A DNA stretch of 8,224 nt from Clostridia bacterium (lineage in GTDB: Bacteria; Bacillota; Clostridia; DUPQ01). Below, in pieces: positions 8,049-8,224 of the stretch. A program made the translations under genes and the position numbers. Location of the stretch: the NCBI GenBank assembly GCA_030592355.1, contig JAUVJE010000110.1:1-8224 (forward strand), in the 5' to 3' direction. Every line of letters begins with the position of its first letter. The first letter of the stretch is position 1. The notes beneath the pieces are model-generated. The model was not told the DNA's origin. It did no database searches and saw only the letters and a list, made by a program, of their open reading frames with translations.

Positions 8049-8077
8049 ATTATATCACTCTATAGGAAACTATACAT
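8049..8077 (-). promoter_or_regulatory. Candidate extended -10 promoter of the wall-hydrolase gene
   Basis: Read on the minus strand, TGATATAAT (8057-8049) is a perfect -10 hexamer TATAAT with an upstream TG, the extended -10 form recognised by the housekeeping sigma factor. The -35 position at 17-base spacing is ATGTAT, a poor match, which fits reliance on the extended -10. Transcription would start near 8042, giving a leader of about 40 bases before ATG 8001. Confidence 0.6.
8061..8074. repeat. Short inverted repeat inside the promoter spacer
   Basis: TATAG-GAAA-CTATA is a perfect 5-base inverted repeat with a 4-base centre, sitting between the candidate -10 and -35 positions. It could be an operator half-site pair, but an arm this short in A/T-rich DNA can arise by chance. 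Confidence 0.3.
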
Positions 8078-8104
8078 AAAATAGTCATAGCTGTGTTTTT
8101 TCGT

Positions 8105-8120
8105 TAATCAAATGTGATTA
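8105..8120. repeat. Inverted repeat TAATCA-AATG-TGATTA upstream of the promoter
   Basis: This is a perfect 6-base inverted repeat with a 4-base centre, centred about 70 bases upstream of the predicted transcription start. It is not followed by a T run on the minus strand, so it is a poor terminator for the gene ending at 8124. A further TTAATCA occurs at 8137-8143, 33 bases from the copy at 8104-8110, within the palindrome GATTAATC (8135-8142). A regulator-binding site is possible; no regulator can be assigned. Confidence 0.35.
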
Positions 8121-8123
8121 CAC

Positions 8124-8224
8124 CTAATTTGACAGATTAATCATGTCGCCCATCATTTTTTTAAAGGACGGCAGTGTTTGATTATCTAAAAAACCAGATG
8201 GGGTGAAGGTCATTTCGCCGAATA
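8124..8224 (-). CDS. C-terminal end of an unidentified protein, cut by the window edge
   Basis: The minus strand is open from the window edge to a TAG stop at 8126-8124, giving 32 residues that begin FGEMTFTPSGFLDN and end KKMMGDMINLSN. The other two minus-strand frames are closed within 15-50 bases of the edge, so this is the only frame that can carry a gene end here. I do not recognise the family. It lies upstream of, and in the same direction as, the wall-hydrolase gene, with 122 bases to that gene's ATG and no clear terminator between, so partial read-through is possible. The fragment is short, so it may also be a chance open frame. Confidence 0.45.
   Translation of the reverse strand, partial: FGEMTFTPSGFLDNQTLPSFKKMMGDMINLSN

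Noticed and set aside
8105..8120. Intrinsic terminator for the minus-strand gene at the right edge
   Set aside because: The stem has only A/T-rich pairs and is followed on the minus strand by A residues rather than a T run.
1..8224. CRISPR array, tRNA, rRNA, insertion sequence or phage genes
   Set aside because: No regularly spaced direct repeats, cloverleaf, ribosomal sequence, transposase motifs or terminal inverted repeats were seen.

Overview
The window looks like a chromosomal segment of a Gram-positive anaerobe of the Clostridia (Ruminiclostridium/Acetivibrio-like). This is inferred from moderate GC (about 43-45% by eye), strong GGAGG-type ribosome binding sites, GTG starts, and a secreted cell-wall hydrolase carrying 'copper amine oxidase N-terminal' stalk repeats, a domain fashion typical of Clostridia and Paenibacilli. 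No species can be named from the sequence alone.

Positions 54-5861 (+) hold four tightly packed genes that read as one operon: two different Gfo/Idh/MocA-family NAD(P)-dependent sugar oxidoreductases, a small YjbQ/UPF0047 protein, and a full-length cytoplasmic GH38 alpha-mannosidase. Junctions are TAG|ATG with no gap, a 1-base overlap (TAGTG), and a 19-base gap with a strong ribosome binding site. The likely theme is intracellular handling of an alpha-mannoside or related oligosaccharide: the mannosidase releases the sugar and the dehydrogenases oxidise, reduce or epimerise it. No transporter, kinase or regulator lies in the window, so substrate and direction are open. The operon probably continues upstream of base 1.

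Positions 5899-8001 (-) encode a convergent exported protein: signal peptide, two copper-amine-oxidase-like stalk repeats, about four Ig-like modules, and a C-terminal GH73 endo-beta-N-acetylglucosaminidase. It has its own candidate extended -10 promoter and appears functionally separate from the sugar operon. Only 37 bases separate the two stop codons, and no convincing terminator is seen there.

Positions 8002-8224 contain the promoter region of that gene, two short inverted repeats, and, at the right edge, the last 32 codons of a further minus-strand gene of unknown function.

No rRNA, tRNA, CRISPR array, insertion sequence or phage gene was seen. The most interesting points are the unusual gene mix in the operon (YjbQ between oxidoreductases and a mannosidase) and the two oxidoreductases, which seem to lack different parts of the usual D-x-x-x-H active-site motif.
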